Of a stretch of DNA of 64,000 nt, positions 1 to 9,923 are shown in pieces. The stretch is from the NCBI GenBank assembly GCA_028274465.1, contig CM051458.1, positions 71,487,766 to 71,551,765 on the forward strand, given 5' to 3'. The first letter of the stretch is position 1. Every line of letters begins with the position of its first letter. The notes under the pieces are model-generated. The model was not told where the DNA came from. It made no database searches and saw only the letters and a program-made list of their open reading frames with translations. This DNA comes from Plantago ovata. Taxonomy: Eukaryota > Streptophyta > Magnoliopsida > Lamiales > Plantaginaceae. Both the position numbers and the translations under genes were made by a program.

Positions 1-324
1 TCAAGAGAAAAGTCCAGCTACCGCCCATGCGCCAGAGCTAACGAACACTCCTCCGTCACCTAAAAACTGGGATTCCCCACACAATTCGGATGTCGATTCA
101 GACACAGCTCATGAAGAGGAGACAACTGCTAGAGATAACACGGCTACTGGAGGTGGTACAGCCATTACTCGTACAAGTGAGTAAATTCGATCAGCTTGCA
201 TATGTTAGCAGGCATTAGACTTGATTAACAAATTACAATTCATATTTATAATTTCAGAGTTGAAGAAGGCAGCTCGTGGTGTTTCACGTGGCGAATGGTT
301 GGAAAAATTTGTTCTAAAGGTATT
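1..324 (+). pseudogene. Displaced copy of the 3' end of the 23.5-25.2 kb gene
   Basis: This stretch is nearly identical to 24861-25188: the end of the Ser/Thr/Pro-rich exon 6, the intron and the last exon that reads KKAARGVSRGEWLEK. It begins at the window edge, so the rest of the copy may lie outside. Relative to the downstream copy it has scattered substitutions, and the last exon lacks one A of a run, so here it stays open a little longer, through FVLK. It runs directly into an LTR fragment exactly as the downstream copy does, so the duplication happened after the LTR element had inserted. No function is assigned; the weak likeness of the last exon to plant En/Spm-type proteins is not enough to name it. 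Confidence 0.7.
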
Positions 325-1115
325 TGTAACAAATAAAATTGCACAAATGAAATTTTATTGAATTTAAAATATTTAAGTTTACAATCTCTATGTACCCTCT
401 GATTCGACTGTTCAAGAAATATCTAAACTTGGCTTTTGAGAAGTTGAGCGACTTTAATACTTTGGTCATCTTTTGTTTGACGTGGAAGCCGAGTTTTGTT
501 GACTCAAGGGGTTTCGCAGCTTGTTCATGAGACGACGCTTTGACTTTCTTGACTTTGGTAGTTGACGCTTGTTAACTTCTTGGATTTGTTGATTCAAGGG
601 CCTTCGCAGCTTGTTCTTGAATCTTCACTTGAAGTTGGCGGCGATCGCTTGTTAACTTCTTGGATTTGTTGATTCAAGGGCCTTCGCAGCTTGTTCTTGA
701 ATCTTCACTTGAAGTTGGCGGCGATCGCTTGTTAACTTCTTGTTGGCTTGATGGTTGTCGTTGATTTCGTCTTGAGCTTCTTGACTTGTGTATGTCTCTA
801 TCTTCTTCACGGGCTTTGTGCTTGATCTTAATTAGGACGGCGGACTTGACTTGAGCGCGTCTATTCGAGGGCCTTCGCAGCTTGATCTCGAACATGACAG
901 AGATTTGACTTGAATGGCGTCAATGCAAGAGCTTGTGCTTGATCTTGGATTGAAAGTCAGGTCGTGGAGATTGATCTTCGCGAACGAACAGGTCTTCAAG
1001 GGTCATAGAGACTTGATCTTGATCTGAAATGTACGTTGCTTCGATCTTCGAGCGAATGCTTCCACGAGCTTTTGCATTTGGAGTTCGGTATTCTGTTGCT
1101 GCTGCAGGTGTCTTA
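325..1115 (-). repeat. Truncated LTR fragment (copy of 25189-25985)
   Basis: It starts TGTAACAAATAAAATTGC, the same terminus as the LTR at 25189, and follows that LTR until about 1115, where the two copies diverge. It includes two tandem units of about 82 bp (roughly 570-733) and several copies of TTCGCAGCTTG. In LTR orientation (minus) this is the transcribed R/U5 part; the U3 promoter portion is missing. From 1116 to 1257 the sequence no longer matches the LTR and loosely resembles the minisatellite region at 22.0-22.3 kb. No gene is seen there. Confidence 0.75.
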
Positions 1116-1257
1116 ACAACTCAGTTATCGTATTGCTATGTATCATAATAAAACACTACTTACATTCTTAATTGATATGCACTGTTAACACCTCCGTTTT
1201 CAAATCGACCAACATTGCTTGCTCAAGGAAAAGACGTATCACGGAAGTAACGTTTTT

Positions 1258-1353
1258 ACCCTAAACCCTAAACCCTTATACCCTAAACCCTATACCCTAC
1301 ACCCTAAACCCTTATACCCTAAACCCTTTACCCTATACCCTAAACCCTAAACC
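1258..1353. repeat. Degenerate interstitial telomere-like repeat
   Basis: About 13 units of the CCCTAAA plant telomere type, many in the variant form CCCTATA or CCCTTATA. Long unique sequence lies on both sides, so this is an interstitial block and not a chromosome end. A weaker block of the same kind lies at 22448-22490 upstream of another gene. From 1354 to 1620 nothing codes; the stretch holds repeated TTTCCCTCCC motifs. Confidence 0.75.
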
Positions 1354-1620
1354 CCCAAAAATGTAAATTCCCTCCTTAAAAATAAAAAGTTCTGTTTCCC
1401 TCCCTCCTTTCTATTGTTTTCACGTAAAACCAAAAATTTCAGTTTCCCTCCCTTCTATTGTGTTCACGTAAAACCAAAAATTTCAGTTTCTGAAACATCA
1501 ATTAGCGCCTTAAACCTTGCTTATTTCCCTCCCAGTTGTTATGCCTATATCTGCCGTCTAAATAAGCACATAATCAACGAAGAATCCTAACTGAATCCAA
1601 ATTTGCCAACTTCTGCAGTA

Positions 1621-2069
1621 ATGAAGGAGAATTGGGTGTCCGATTCGAGCGACGATAGTTAAGGATATGGTAGTTCGATGAATACATAGTACTTCTCTTA
1701 TTTTAACCCACGAGTTGAGGCTTTTGCTGACAGGATTGACAACCTGGAGGATCAACTGTTCTATAGCCAATGTCTGAAAGGCGATAAGCATATGGCTATG
1801 GCAGTGACGAAGGACAGAGACGAAGAAATTGAAGTAGTTAAAGAGACACCGCCTGAATTACAAATGACTGATTCACAATATGTTGATGATTATGTCAGTT
1901 TGGGTGACTATCATGAAAGGATATGAGACTACGATGAGAGATTGAGGGACCTTGAGTATCGAATTAGCAAATTGGAAGAGCAATTTGATGATCAAATTTT
2001 TATCGATGAACTGGAGAGGTGGGAAAAAGAAGAACAGAAGATGAAGGAGGATATGAAATAAATGAGCAA
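1621..2069 (+). pseudogene. 5' part of a coiled-coil/tail-anchor pseudogene, split by a retrotransposon
   Basis: One reading frame from the ATG at 1621 continues to the insertion point but holds four in-frame stops (TAA, TAG, TGA, TAA). Between the stops it reads like a real acidic, heptad-rich protein: residues near 1723-1760 read ADRIDNLEDQLFY, and those near 1940-2056 read LRDLEYRISKLEEQFDD and then a Glu/Lys-rich helix. The frame continues in phase across the duplicated AGCAA into 16405-16468, where a hydrophobic tail follows. This suggests a small coiled-coil protein with a C-terminal membrane anchor. The family is not recognised. The stops imply the gene was dead before or after the insertion. 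Confidence 0.55.
2065..2069 (+). repeat. Target site duplication AGCAA (left copy)
   Basis: AGCAA at 2065-2069 is repeated at 16400-16404, directly flanking the outer Athila-like element. It marks a single clean integration. Confidence 0.9.
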
Positions 2070-3460
2070 TGATGATGTCGTTTTTCACCAATTAAATTTG
2101 TTTAAAAGCCTAAGAACACTTATCACTACACAAACTAGAGTGCAATGGCAAGTTGTCCCCGAGTGTCGTTCTCTCGGGACCTAACGTGGCTTTGTTTGAG
2201 GTTTTTGCTAGCAATTTCAGTCAACGAATTCAAATGTTTGTAGAATGGTTTCCTTTGAACAAAGCAACGAGTAATCAGATTGTTGTAAACAAGTTTTGAA
2301 AACGGTTGGTGGTAGAAATCAAATACACATGCATGGGTTACGAATATGCTCACAAGTTCAGTGCGTAAAACCTTCGATCAAGTCTGCTAAGCAACTCGTC
2401 TAGGCAACTTTAAGACACACATCATAAAAGATCATTATCAATACTTTAGAGGTGCTTGTCACCAACACCATTTATCTAGCATGCTGCAAATCTCTAACAT
2501 AGAATCCTATAGCTTTCATTGACCAAGAGTTTGTCACTATACTCAATTCGAATATATTTTATAGGCAACTAAGAATCATATGAAGGGATTTGCAGCAAGA
2601 TTGAATCACAATCTCATGTAAGCATAAACATAACCCATAGCATGCATATTCTACATTCTACCACCAACACAAAAGATTTAGCTACTCATATTCATCAACA
2701 TAGACATCAATTCATATGAATAATAATCAGAATACATCATATCAAACTACAAGACAAGAGAGTGATACAAGTTACCACCAAAGCTGTCACTAATCGGTGG
2801 AAAGCAAAGAAAACCTCTCCGTAGATGATTACAAAGGATGAATCCCAATCAAAACCTTGAATTCCAAGCTAAAATACAATTTAATCTGAGTTTTGGGGCT
2901 TAGGAGCTCTCCAAAACGAAGTTACAGTTCAAAAGATCTTCAAAAAATGATCAAAGATCAGATCTAAGAAGGAAAATCCAAAAACGTAACCGCTGCCAAG
3001 CGGACCGCTTGGAGAAGCCAAGCGGAGCGCTTGGCAAGCGAAGCGCTTTGGCACTCCAAGCACTTCGCTTGGCTTCTGTGCCAAAGCTCCTGGAAATTGA
3101 AGCGGAGCGCTTCATTATTCCAGGCGCTTAGCTTGGCTCCTGGGCAGATTTTTGTCTTCAAACTCAATCTTTTTGCCCTCGCATGGCCCTCGGGTGCCAT
3201 GGACTCATCCTTCTCGATGCTTATTGATACTCAAACACTTACGAACAAGCCATGGAGATTGGGGAACTTCAACGGGGCCATCTTTTCCATCAAAAAGGCT
3301 CGTTTTTAGCTCCAAAAACGCTGTTTCGTACCTAAGTGCCTGAAAATGCAGAAAACACAAAACGTGACACAATTCTACAAAACTAACCAAAAAACAAGGC
3401 TAGAAGATAGCAAAAGAAGGTAAAAAAGACAAGATGAACGCGTCAAAAATACGTTCATCA
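2070..3460 (-). repeat. 3' LTR of the outer Athila-like element
   Basis: On the plus strand it starts TGATGATGTCG and ends ACGTTCATCA; read on minus it runs TGATGAACG to CATCATCA. It matches 15001-16399 except for about 25-30 differences and one 12-bp indel. It carries a GC-rich hairpin array at 2996-3135. Short ORFs within it are not genes. Confidence 0.92.
2996..3135. repeat. GC hairpin array in LTR (AAGCG/CGCTT arms)
   Basis: Consecutive short inverted repeats with arms AAGCG and CGCTT: CAAGCGGACCGCTTG, CAAGCGGAGCGCTTG, then a GAAGCG/CGCTTC version in which the outer pair is swapped but still complementary. The other LTR has the same array at about 15935-16075, with two units there restored to better pairing. 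The same arms recur inside the elements at 5124-5250 and 10930-11085. Confidence 0.8.
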
Positions 3461-3492
3461 AACTCCCCAAACCAAACCTTTGCTTGTCCTCA
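3461..3492 (-). promoter_or_regulatory. Polypurine tract of the outer element
   Basis: Read on minus, GAGGACAAGCAAAGGTTTGG then TTTGGGGAGTT abuts the 3' LTR start TGATGAACG. It is the expected primer site for plus-strand DNA synthesis. The same tract precedes the 3' LTR of all the Athila-like copies in the window. Confidence 0.75.
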
Positions 3493-4225
3493 AGCAACAA
3501 ACTATCCTAAATGCAACACAAAAGGAGTCTCATGCCAAGTAAAGTGAACTAATCTATTGAATCTACCAAATGCTTATGAACAAAACCAAATGAGCATGAC
3601 ATGCAAATAGGTTGAAGTATGCCTCGATTGCGAATATACACATTCTCAAGTGCACTTGGTTAAACAAAGGAGCTCACGTAACATCTTCTACCTGGACCTG
3701 GTCAGTGACGACACAATGATGCATGTTATCATACTACAATTGCCCCGTGCCTATAAAACCGAGGGCTTACTAATGTTCACCAAGCGAGACTTTTCCTCAA
3801 GAGAGGGCGAACCAATACTGGCTCTCATCAAACGAAGGAGGGTTCCCTTAGAAAGACAACACTCCCCTATTCTACCCAGACTCTCAAGAATGAGCCTCTT
3901 TCAACCACTTCTTGAATAGCAAGACGAGGGTGGTCAAGAACAGGCCTTGGACAAAGGCGACACGAAACGAAAGATAGAATTTACAACTCGACACTTCAAT
4001 AACAAATATTTACATGACACTTGACACTTTACTAGACTGCTTTTGGCTTGCAACGACCCTTCTTTTGCTTTTGGGTCTTATTCTTTATTTTCTTTCTTCC
4101 TTTTTTTTTATTTTCTCTTTTCTTTTTTCTTTTCTCTTTTTTTTTTCTTCTTTTCTTTTTCTCTTTCTCTTTTTTTTTTTTATATATAGGGGCAAGCAGC
4201 AGTACTAAGTGTCAAAAACACCTCC

Positions 4226-4440
4226 CCAAACCTATTCGTGAGAATAGGTTTGAGCACAAAGACGAAAAGGAAAAAGGAAAGACTCTTTTACAAAGACACC
4301 TCCCCAAACCTATTCGAAAGAATAGGTTTGGACACAAAACAAAAAGAAAAAGAAAAAGGAAACTTTACAACGACTCAAAGACGAAAGACAAGATCAACGA
4401 AACAACCCCCTCCCCAAACCTATTCGATAGAATAGGTTTA
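4226..4440. repeat. Three AACCTATTC hairpins
   Basis: Three perfect inverted repeats with arms AAACCTATTC and GAATAGGTTT and four-base loops (GTGA, GAAA, GATA on the plus strand), at about 4227-4252, 4305-4330 and 4415-4440. Each is preceded on the plus strand by CCTCCCC, so in element orientation each is followed by GGGGAGG. A homopurine/homopyrimidine tract lies next to them. Confidence 0.85.
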
Positions 4441-5123
4441 ATACAAGGAATCGCACACCTCACACTACCTCCTTCCTAGGCATTTGGCAATCTCTAATCG
4501 AGGTGAAGAACTTGTCGTCTCTTACGTACATAATTACACGGGTTACAACCATAGACTCTAACATGCATCATTTCATAAGGCCATCGTGAACCGCAGCAGA
4601 AGAAACACCACTCAAGGTGATGTCGAGACTACTAAGCTTAACTAGTGCACATGCGAATGTGACAAACAAAGCGAGACAAGCCTCAAACTACTTGCAAAGT
4701 GATGCAACATATGATCAATGGTCATAAACACTTAGTCTACTCAATAAAAAAGTTCAAAAGACTTGGCAATAAACTCCACACACAACAACGTGCAACAACT
4801 AATCTAGGGATGATATGCATGCAAAAATTGAAAAACACGGCAAATCACAAGAACTTGAGTAAAATCAGGTATGTACGAACCACACAAGCATATAGTACTG
4901 AAAATCCAATACCCCCTCCCCAAACCTAAACTTTTGCTCGTCCTCGAGCAAAGAAAAGTTGAAAGAAAAGGAAAAATTGGATTGAAAGTACACTTCCCTG
5001 AGATAAAGGTTCGTGTCCAATCTCCTATATATGAGTAGTACCTGAAAGGACTCAAGAAACAAGTGAAAACGGGTGCGCAAAGATGAGAAGAATGGAAAAA
5101 CGAGGAAAATCTGGGTACAGGGT

Positions 5124-5250
5124 CCAAGCGGACCGCTTGGCGGGAGCCAAGCGGTTCGCTTGGTCAAGCGGAGCGCTTGGGAGGCTCCAGGCACTCCGCT
5201 TGAATTTCCAGGAAGTTGCAAAACTTCCTGGAATTTGAAGCGGATCGCTT
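5124..5250. repeat. Internal GC hairpin array of the outer element
   Basis: It holds CAAGCGGACCGCTTG, CAAGCGGTTCGCTTG and CAAGCGGAGCGCTTG units, with the same arm sequence as the array in this element's own LTRs. It lies in the non-coding part just downstream of pol. Confidence 0.75.
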
Positions 5251-5399
5251 GGCTCTGTTTTCAGATTTTCGATGTTTTTTCCTATCTTAATCACCTAAGG
5301 CACCAAGACAAAAACTAGACTAAACTAATCATGACAAAAGGCACACAGGCCACAACTACAAAAGCAAATAAAGAGAATGCTAGAAACTAATGAAATGAA

Positions 5400-8218
5400 C
5401 TAAGATACAAGAGGTACCTCGACCAAGTCAACCTCCACTTCATGAGTCGACTCGAGAGGCTCTAGGTACGGCTTAACTCTCTGGCCATTGACCTTGAAGG
5501 TAGCTCCGGTTTTGTTGTCCAAGAGTTCCACAACACCATGGGGTGCTACTCGGACAATCTCAAATGGTCCGTCCCATCTAGAACGGAGTTTTCCAGGAAA
5601 AAGTCACAACCGAGAGTTGAAGAGGAGTGCCTTTTGACCTGGGACTAAGTCCTTGCGGATGATGCCTCTATCATGATACCTCTTTGACCGTTCCTTGTAT
5701 ATCTTAGCACTCTCGAAGGCTTTCAATCTTAGCTCATCTAGCTCGGTGAGTTGCAAAAGTCTTTCTTCACCGGCTTTCTCCATATCAAGGTTCAATTGCT
5801 TGATGGCCCAAAGTGCTCTATGCTCCAACTCCACGGGTAGATGGCAAGCTTTCTCGTACACAAGCCGGTAGGGAGTGGTACCAATCACTGTTTTGAACGA
5901 GGTCCTGTATGCCCATAGTGCATCCGGCAACTTGGTGGACCAATCCTTCCTCGAGGGTTTGACCACCCGCTCCAAGATTTTCTTGATTTGCCGATTGCTC
6001 ACTTCCACTTGGCCAGATGTTTGAGGATGATATGGAGTAGCAACGAAATGTGTCACCCCGTACTTCTTCATGAGATTCGCGAAGACCTTGTTCACAAAGT
6101 GAGTTCCCCCATCGCTGATAATGGACCTCGGGGTCCCAAACCTATTGAAGATCAGATCTCGAAGAAAAGAGAGTACAACCTTGGCATCATTAGTCCGGGT
6201 GGGAACAACCTCTATCCATTTGGTGACATAGTCGACCGCAACCAAGATATATTCGTACCCATTACTCTTAGGGAATGGTCCCATAAAGTCTATACCCCAA
6301 ACATCAAAAGGCTCAACAACTAAGTTACCTTGCTGGGGCATCTCTTGTTGCTTGCCAATGTTGCCACTCCGTTGGCATGAGTCACATTGTCCCACAAATG
6401 AGCGCGCATCTTCATACAAGCTGGACCAAAAGAACCCGGATTGAAGCACCTTGCGAGCGGTTTTTTTACCACTATAATGCCCTCCACATTCTAACTCATG
6501 GCAGAATCTCAGTATCGACAATTGCTCTTTCTCGGGTACACACCTCCGCAAGACTTCGTCTCCTCCCTTGCGGAACAAGTACGGGTCATCCCATATGTAA
6601 TGGCGACAATTCCTCACAAGTGAACGCCGTTCAGGTACAGAGAGATGGGTTGGCATCACATTTGTGGCTAAGAAGTTAACGATATCAGCGTACCATGGTT
6701 CCAACTCTATGCGCATCAACTGATCATCGCGCAAATCATCTGGGACGGGCGTGTCATCTTGTGGAATGTTTGGCAACCGGGACAAGTGGTCCGACACTAG
6801 ATTTTCCTTGCCACTTTTATCAATTATCTCCACCTTGAACTCTTGGAGAAGAAGTACCCAACGCATCAAGCGTGGCTTGGTTTCACGCTTGGCAATCAAA
6901 TGATTGAGAGCTGCATGGTCAGTGTGAACAAAAACTTTGTACCCAGTAATATAGGACCTGAATTTACTTAGAGCAAAAATAACCGCTAAGAATTCTTTCT
7001 CAGTGGTAGTATAATTAATCTGAGCAACATCTAAGGTCTTACTAGCATAGTAAATCACTCTAAAACGGTTATCAACCTTTTGACCAAGAACAGCACCCAT
7101 AGCATAGTCAGAAGCATCACACATAATTTCAAAAGAAATTTCCCAATCCGGAGAGACTACAATAGGGGCTGTTAAGAGTTTCTCAATAGGGGCTGTTAAG
7201 AGTTTCTCCTTAAGTGTGTGGAAAGCGTCAAGACATTCTTGTGTGAATTCGAAGGGAACATCTTTGGCAAGCAAGTTACTCAAGCACTTAGCTATCTTAG
7301 AGAAATCTTTGATAAATCTCCTATGGAAGCCTACATGCCCAAGGAAGGATTGCAATTCACGCACACAAGTAGGTGGAGGTAACTTTTCAATGATTTCAAG
7401 TTTCCCTTTGTCTACCTCTATCCCTCTTTAACCATATAGTGACTCTTTTCCCAACTCAAGGTAAGATTACATTCAATACACCTCCTTAAGACACGATCAA
7501 GTTTATCAAGACAATCATCAAATGAATCACCGTAAACGGAAAAATCATCCATAAATACCTCAACAAATTTATTCACCATGTCGGAGAAGACGGAGAGTAT
7601 GCAACGTTGGAAAGTGGCCGGAGCATTGCACAATCCGAAGGGCATCCTACGGTATGCGAAAGTGCCAAAAGGACATGTGAAGGTGGTCTTCTCTTGGTCC
7701 TCGGGAGCTATAGGAATCTGGTAGAAACCTGACAAACCATCCAAGAAACAATAGAACTCTTGCCCAGCTAGGCGGTTAAGCATATCATCAATAAATGGTA
7801 AAGGAAAATGATCTTTCTTTGTGGCAGAATTCAATTTCCTATAATCGATGCAGATACGCCACCCCGTTGTTTTCCTAACGGGTACTAATTCCCCTTTATC
7901 ATTTGCTTCGACCGTGATACCCCACTTCTTAGGGACTACATGGACGGGGCTAACCCATTTGCTATTGGGAGCTGGGTAAATCATCGTAGCATCTAGGAGT
8001 TTAAGCACCTCTTTCTTCACAACTTCTTGCATAGCTGGATTTAGCCTACGTTGTGGTTGCCTAACAGGTTTCGCATCTTCCTCTAAGGCTATTTTGTGGG
8101 TACATTGCACCGGGCATGTCTTCACTTTATAATCGAAGTTGTCATCATAAGAACTAATGGCAATAGGCTTGGGTGCTCGATACATCTCTGAATAGTCAAC
8201 CGATGGCACAAGAGCATG
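5400..8218 (-). pseudogene. pol: Athila-like pol (RT-RNase H-integrase), disabled
   Basis: Read from 8218 downwards. The RT block (8209-7418) has the WRICIDYRKLN motif, the first catalytic Asp in CFLDGLSGF and the catalytic FMDDF. A small deletion with frameshift follows VKEG near 7433. The next frame (7364-5604) has RNase H (Asp83, Glu122, Asp149, Asp192), the integrase zinc module (His289, His296, Cys327, Cys330) and the integrase catalytic triad Asp359, Asp418, Glu454, all intact. An in-frame TGA at the codon after NSRL (5604) replaces an expected CGA Arg; the frame then continues to a TAG at 5400. Eight residues, EKLLTAPI, are tandemly duplicated at about 7180-7215. RT is joined in frame to gag upstream (see 14212-14830). 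The catalytic residues survive, but the protein cannot be made whole. Confidence 0.9.
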
Positions 8219-8223
8219 GTTAC
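8219..8223 (+). repeat. Target site duplication GTTAC (left copy)
   Basis: GTTAC at 8219-8223 is repeated at 14207-14211 and flanks the nested element exactly. Confidence 0.9.
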
Positions 8224-9707
8224 TGATGAACGTATTTTTGACGCGTTCATCTTGTCTTTTTTACCTTCTTTTGCTACCTTTTAGCCTTGTTTTTTGCTTA
8301 GTTTTGTAGAATAGTGTCACGCTTTGTGTTTTTTGCATTTTCAGGCACTTAGGTACGAAACGGTGTTTTTGGAGCTAAAAACGAAGCATTTTGGATGAAA
8401 AATGACCCCGTTGAAGTTCCTTGATCTCCGTGGACATTTTCGTGAGTGCCCTTAGTTCGAGTTAAGCCAATAATCACATTTTTGAGAACTTAGCCTTACC
8501 TTGGAAGCAAATTCAAAAGTTCGGGTGGAAGTTTTGGAGTCGTTCAAGTGTTTATGATTGACACAGCCTAGCCATTTGGGCCATAACGTTTTCATACAGC
8601 ACTGTATTGACCTTAAACTAACTTCCACGCGTAGCTAACTCAAAGAGATATCCAACGGTATATTACACGCTCCGATCCGGCATCGTATGAACCCTGTAGA
8701 GCGAGTTAAAGTCAGGCGGAAATTCTGGGCAGATTCACTGGAATTCCAGGCGAATCGCTTGGCCCCTGTCAAGCCCTTCGCTTGCCAAGCTAAGCGCTTG
8801 ACAGAAGCCAAGCCCTTCGCTTGGACTCAGATCCAGATCGCGATTTTTGCATTAAAACTCGATTTTCAGTTATTTTTTCTCATTCCTTTCACTTTGGAAT
8901 TGCTTGGGAGAGCTCTTTGAAGCTCCATAGCTCAGACCCATTATCTAGAGGCTTGATTATCATCAAGAAAGACGTGATTACATCCAATTTCATCTTCATT
9001 GTATCTTGATCCGTGAGATTTGGGCATTCCACCATCTCGTGACAATCGGTGGTAACTTGTATCAATTCTCCTTATTTTGATTCTGATTATGAATGTTTGT
9101 TATTGTTATTCATATATGATGTTGTTTGTTTCAAGATCCGTTATGAGTAGCTAATTCACAATTGTTGGTGGTAGAATATGGACATGATAGCTAGGGTTAT
9201 GATTATGCTTGTTGTGCTTTGAACCATTGCGTAAGATCTAAAGTAGCCAATTACAAATCTTCGAATACAAGGTAGTGACAGCCCTTATGGTCGCTTAATA
9301 CTTCTAGATCATCCATACAATTGGGAGTAGCCAATTCCGTATTTTCGAATGCAAAGCATGTGACAACTTTGTGGTCAATTAATACTTCTCTATTGTATGT
9401 TTAAATGTTCATAGCATGATAGCAAGTTGTAACCCATGGTTTGTCATGTCCACTAAGCTACCACCAACATCTTTCTCTATTTGATTTTATCTTCCTCTTT
9501 ATAGTTTCTGATTTGCATGAGTGCTTGGTTTAATCACACAAACTTTCGTGTTGGTTGATTACAATTGTTACGCACTAAACAAAGCTACGTTAGGTCCCAA
9601 GAGAACGACACTAGGGAACATCTTACCGCTGCACTAAATCTTTTGTGTAGTGAATAAGTGTTCTTTGGCTACAAACAAATTTAATTGGTGAAAAAACGAC
9701 ATCATCA
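8224..9707 (+). repeat. 5' LTR of the nested element
   Basis: It starts TGATGAACGTATTTTTGACG and ends AACGACATCATCA. The first 150 bp match the outer element's LTR (read on minus); the middle is diverged. Hairpins with AAGC(G/C)...CGCTT arms lie at about 8748-8822. It matches 12723-14206 along its whole length. Confidence 0.92.
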
Positions 9708-9710
9708 ATT

Positions 9711-9728
9711 TGGCGCCGTTGCCGGGGA
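9711..9728 (+). other. Primer binding site, tRNA-Asp type
   Basis: TGGCGCCGTTGCCGGGGA lies three bases after the 5' LTR. It is the sequence known from Athila-type elements as the tRNA-Asp PBS. The same sequence primes the outer element and the element at 27190. Confidence 0.88.
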
Positions 9729-9923
9729 CTTAACTCCTTTGGTTTAGTGTTTAACTTTTGTTTCTTACCAACTTCACTTTCTTATCTCATTTCTTTCCCC
9801 CTATTTCTTTGTTACTTTGTGTGCTTGTGCTCTTGGTTGAGTTTTGTATATATCATAGTATAGCTTTTTGCTTTTGTTGCGGAACTACTCCTTTTGGGCT
9901 TGTCTTTGTGTGTGTAGGATTTC

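Larger units (their letters stand above)
3461..5399 (-). other. 3' non-coding module of the outer Athila-like element
   Basis: Between the pol stop and the 3' LTR there is no ORF that looks real. In element orientation it holds a GC hairpin array (5250-5124), a first polypurine-like motif next to GAGGACGAGCAAAAG (about 4950-4910), three AACCTATTC hairpins (4440-4226), a purine-rich tract (4190-4083), a conserved stretch of about 600 bp and then the terminal polypurine tract by 3461-3490. The nested element carries the same order at 10790-12722. The ORFs reported here come from the low-complexity tract. Confidence 0.75.

Noticed and set aside
1258-1353. Chromosome end (true telomere)
   Set aside because: The repeats are degenerate and few, and unique sequence continues on both sides.
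2996-3135. Hairpin arrays considered as a CRISPR array
   Set aside because: The host is a plant, the units are imperfect inverted repeats without unique spacers of constant length, and they sit within LTRs.
5988-6679. Plus-strand ORFs opposite pol (also 57807-58160)
   Set aside because: They are shadows of the minus-strand integrase, which has clear catalytic motifs.
8687-9009. Short LTR ORFs (also 13186-13508, 3031-3309, 15972-16250)
   Set aside because: They lie wholly inside LTRs, run through the hairpin arrays and differ between LTR copies by frame-neutral chance only.
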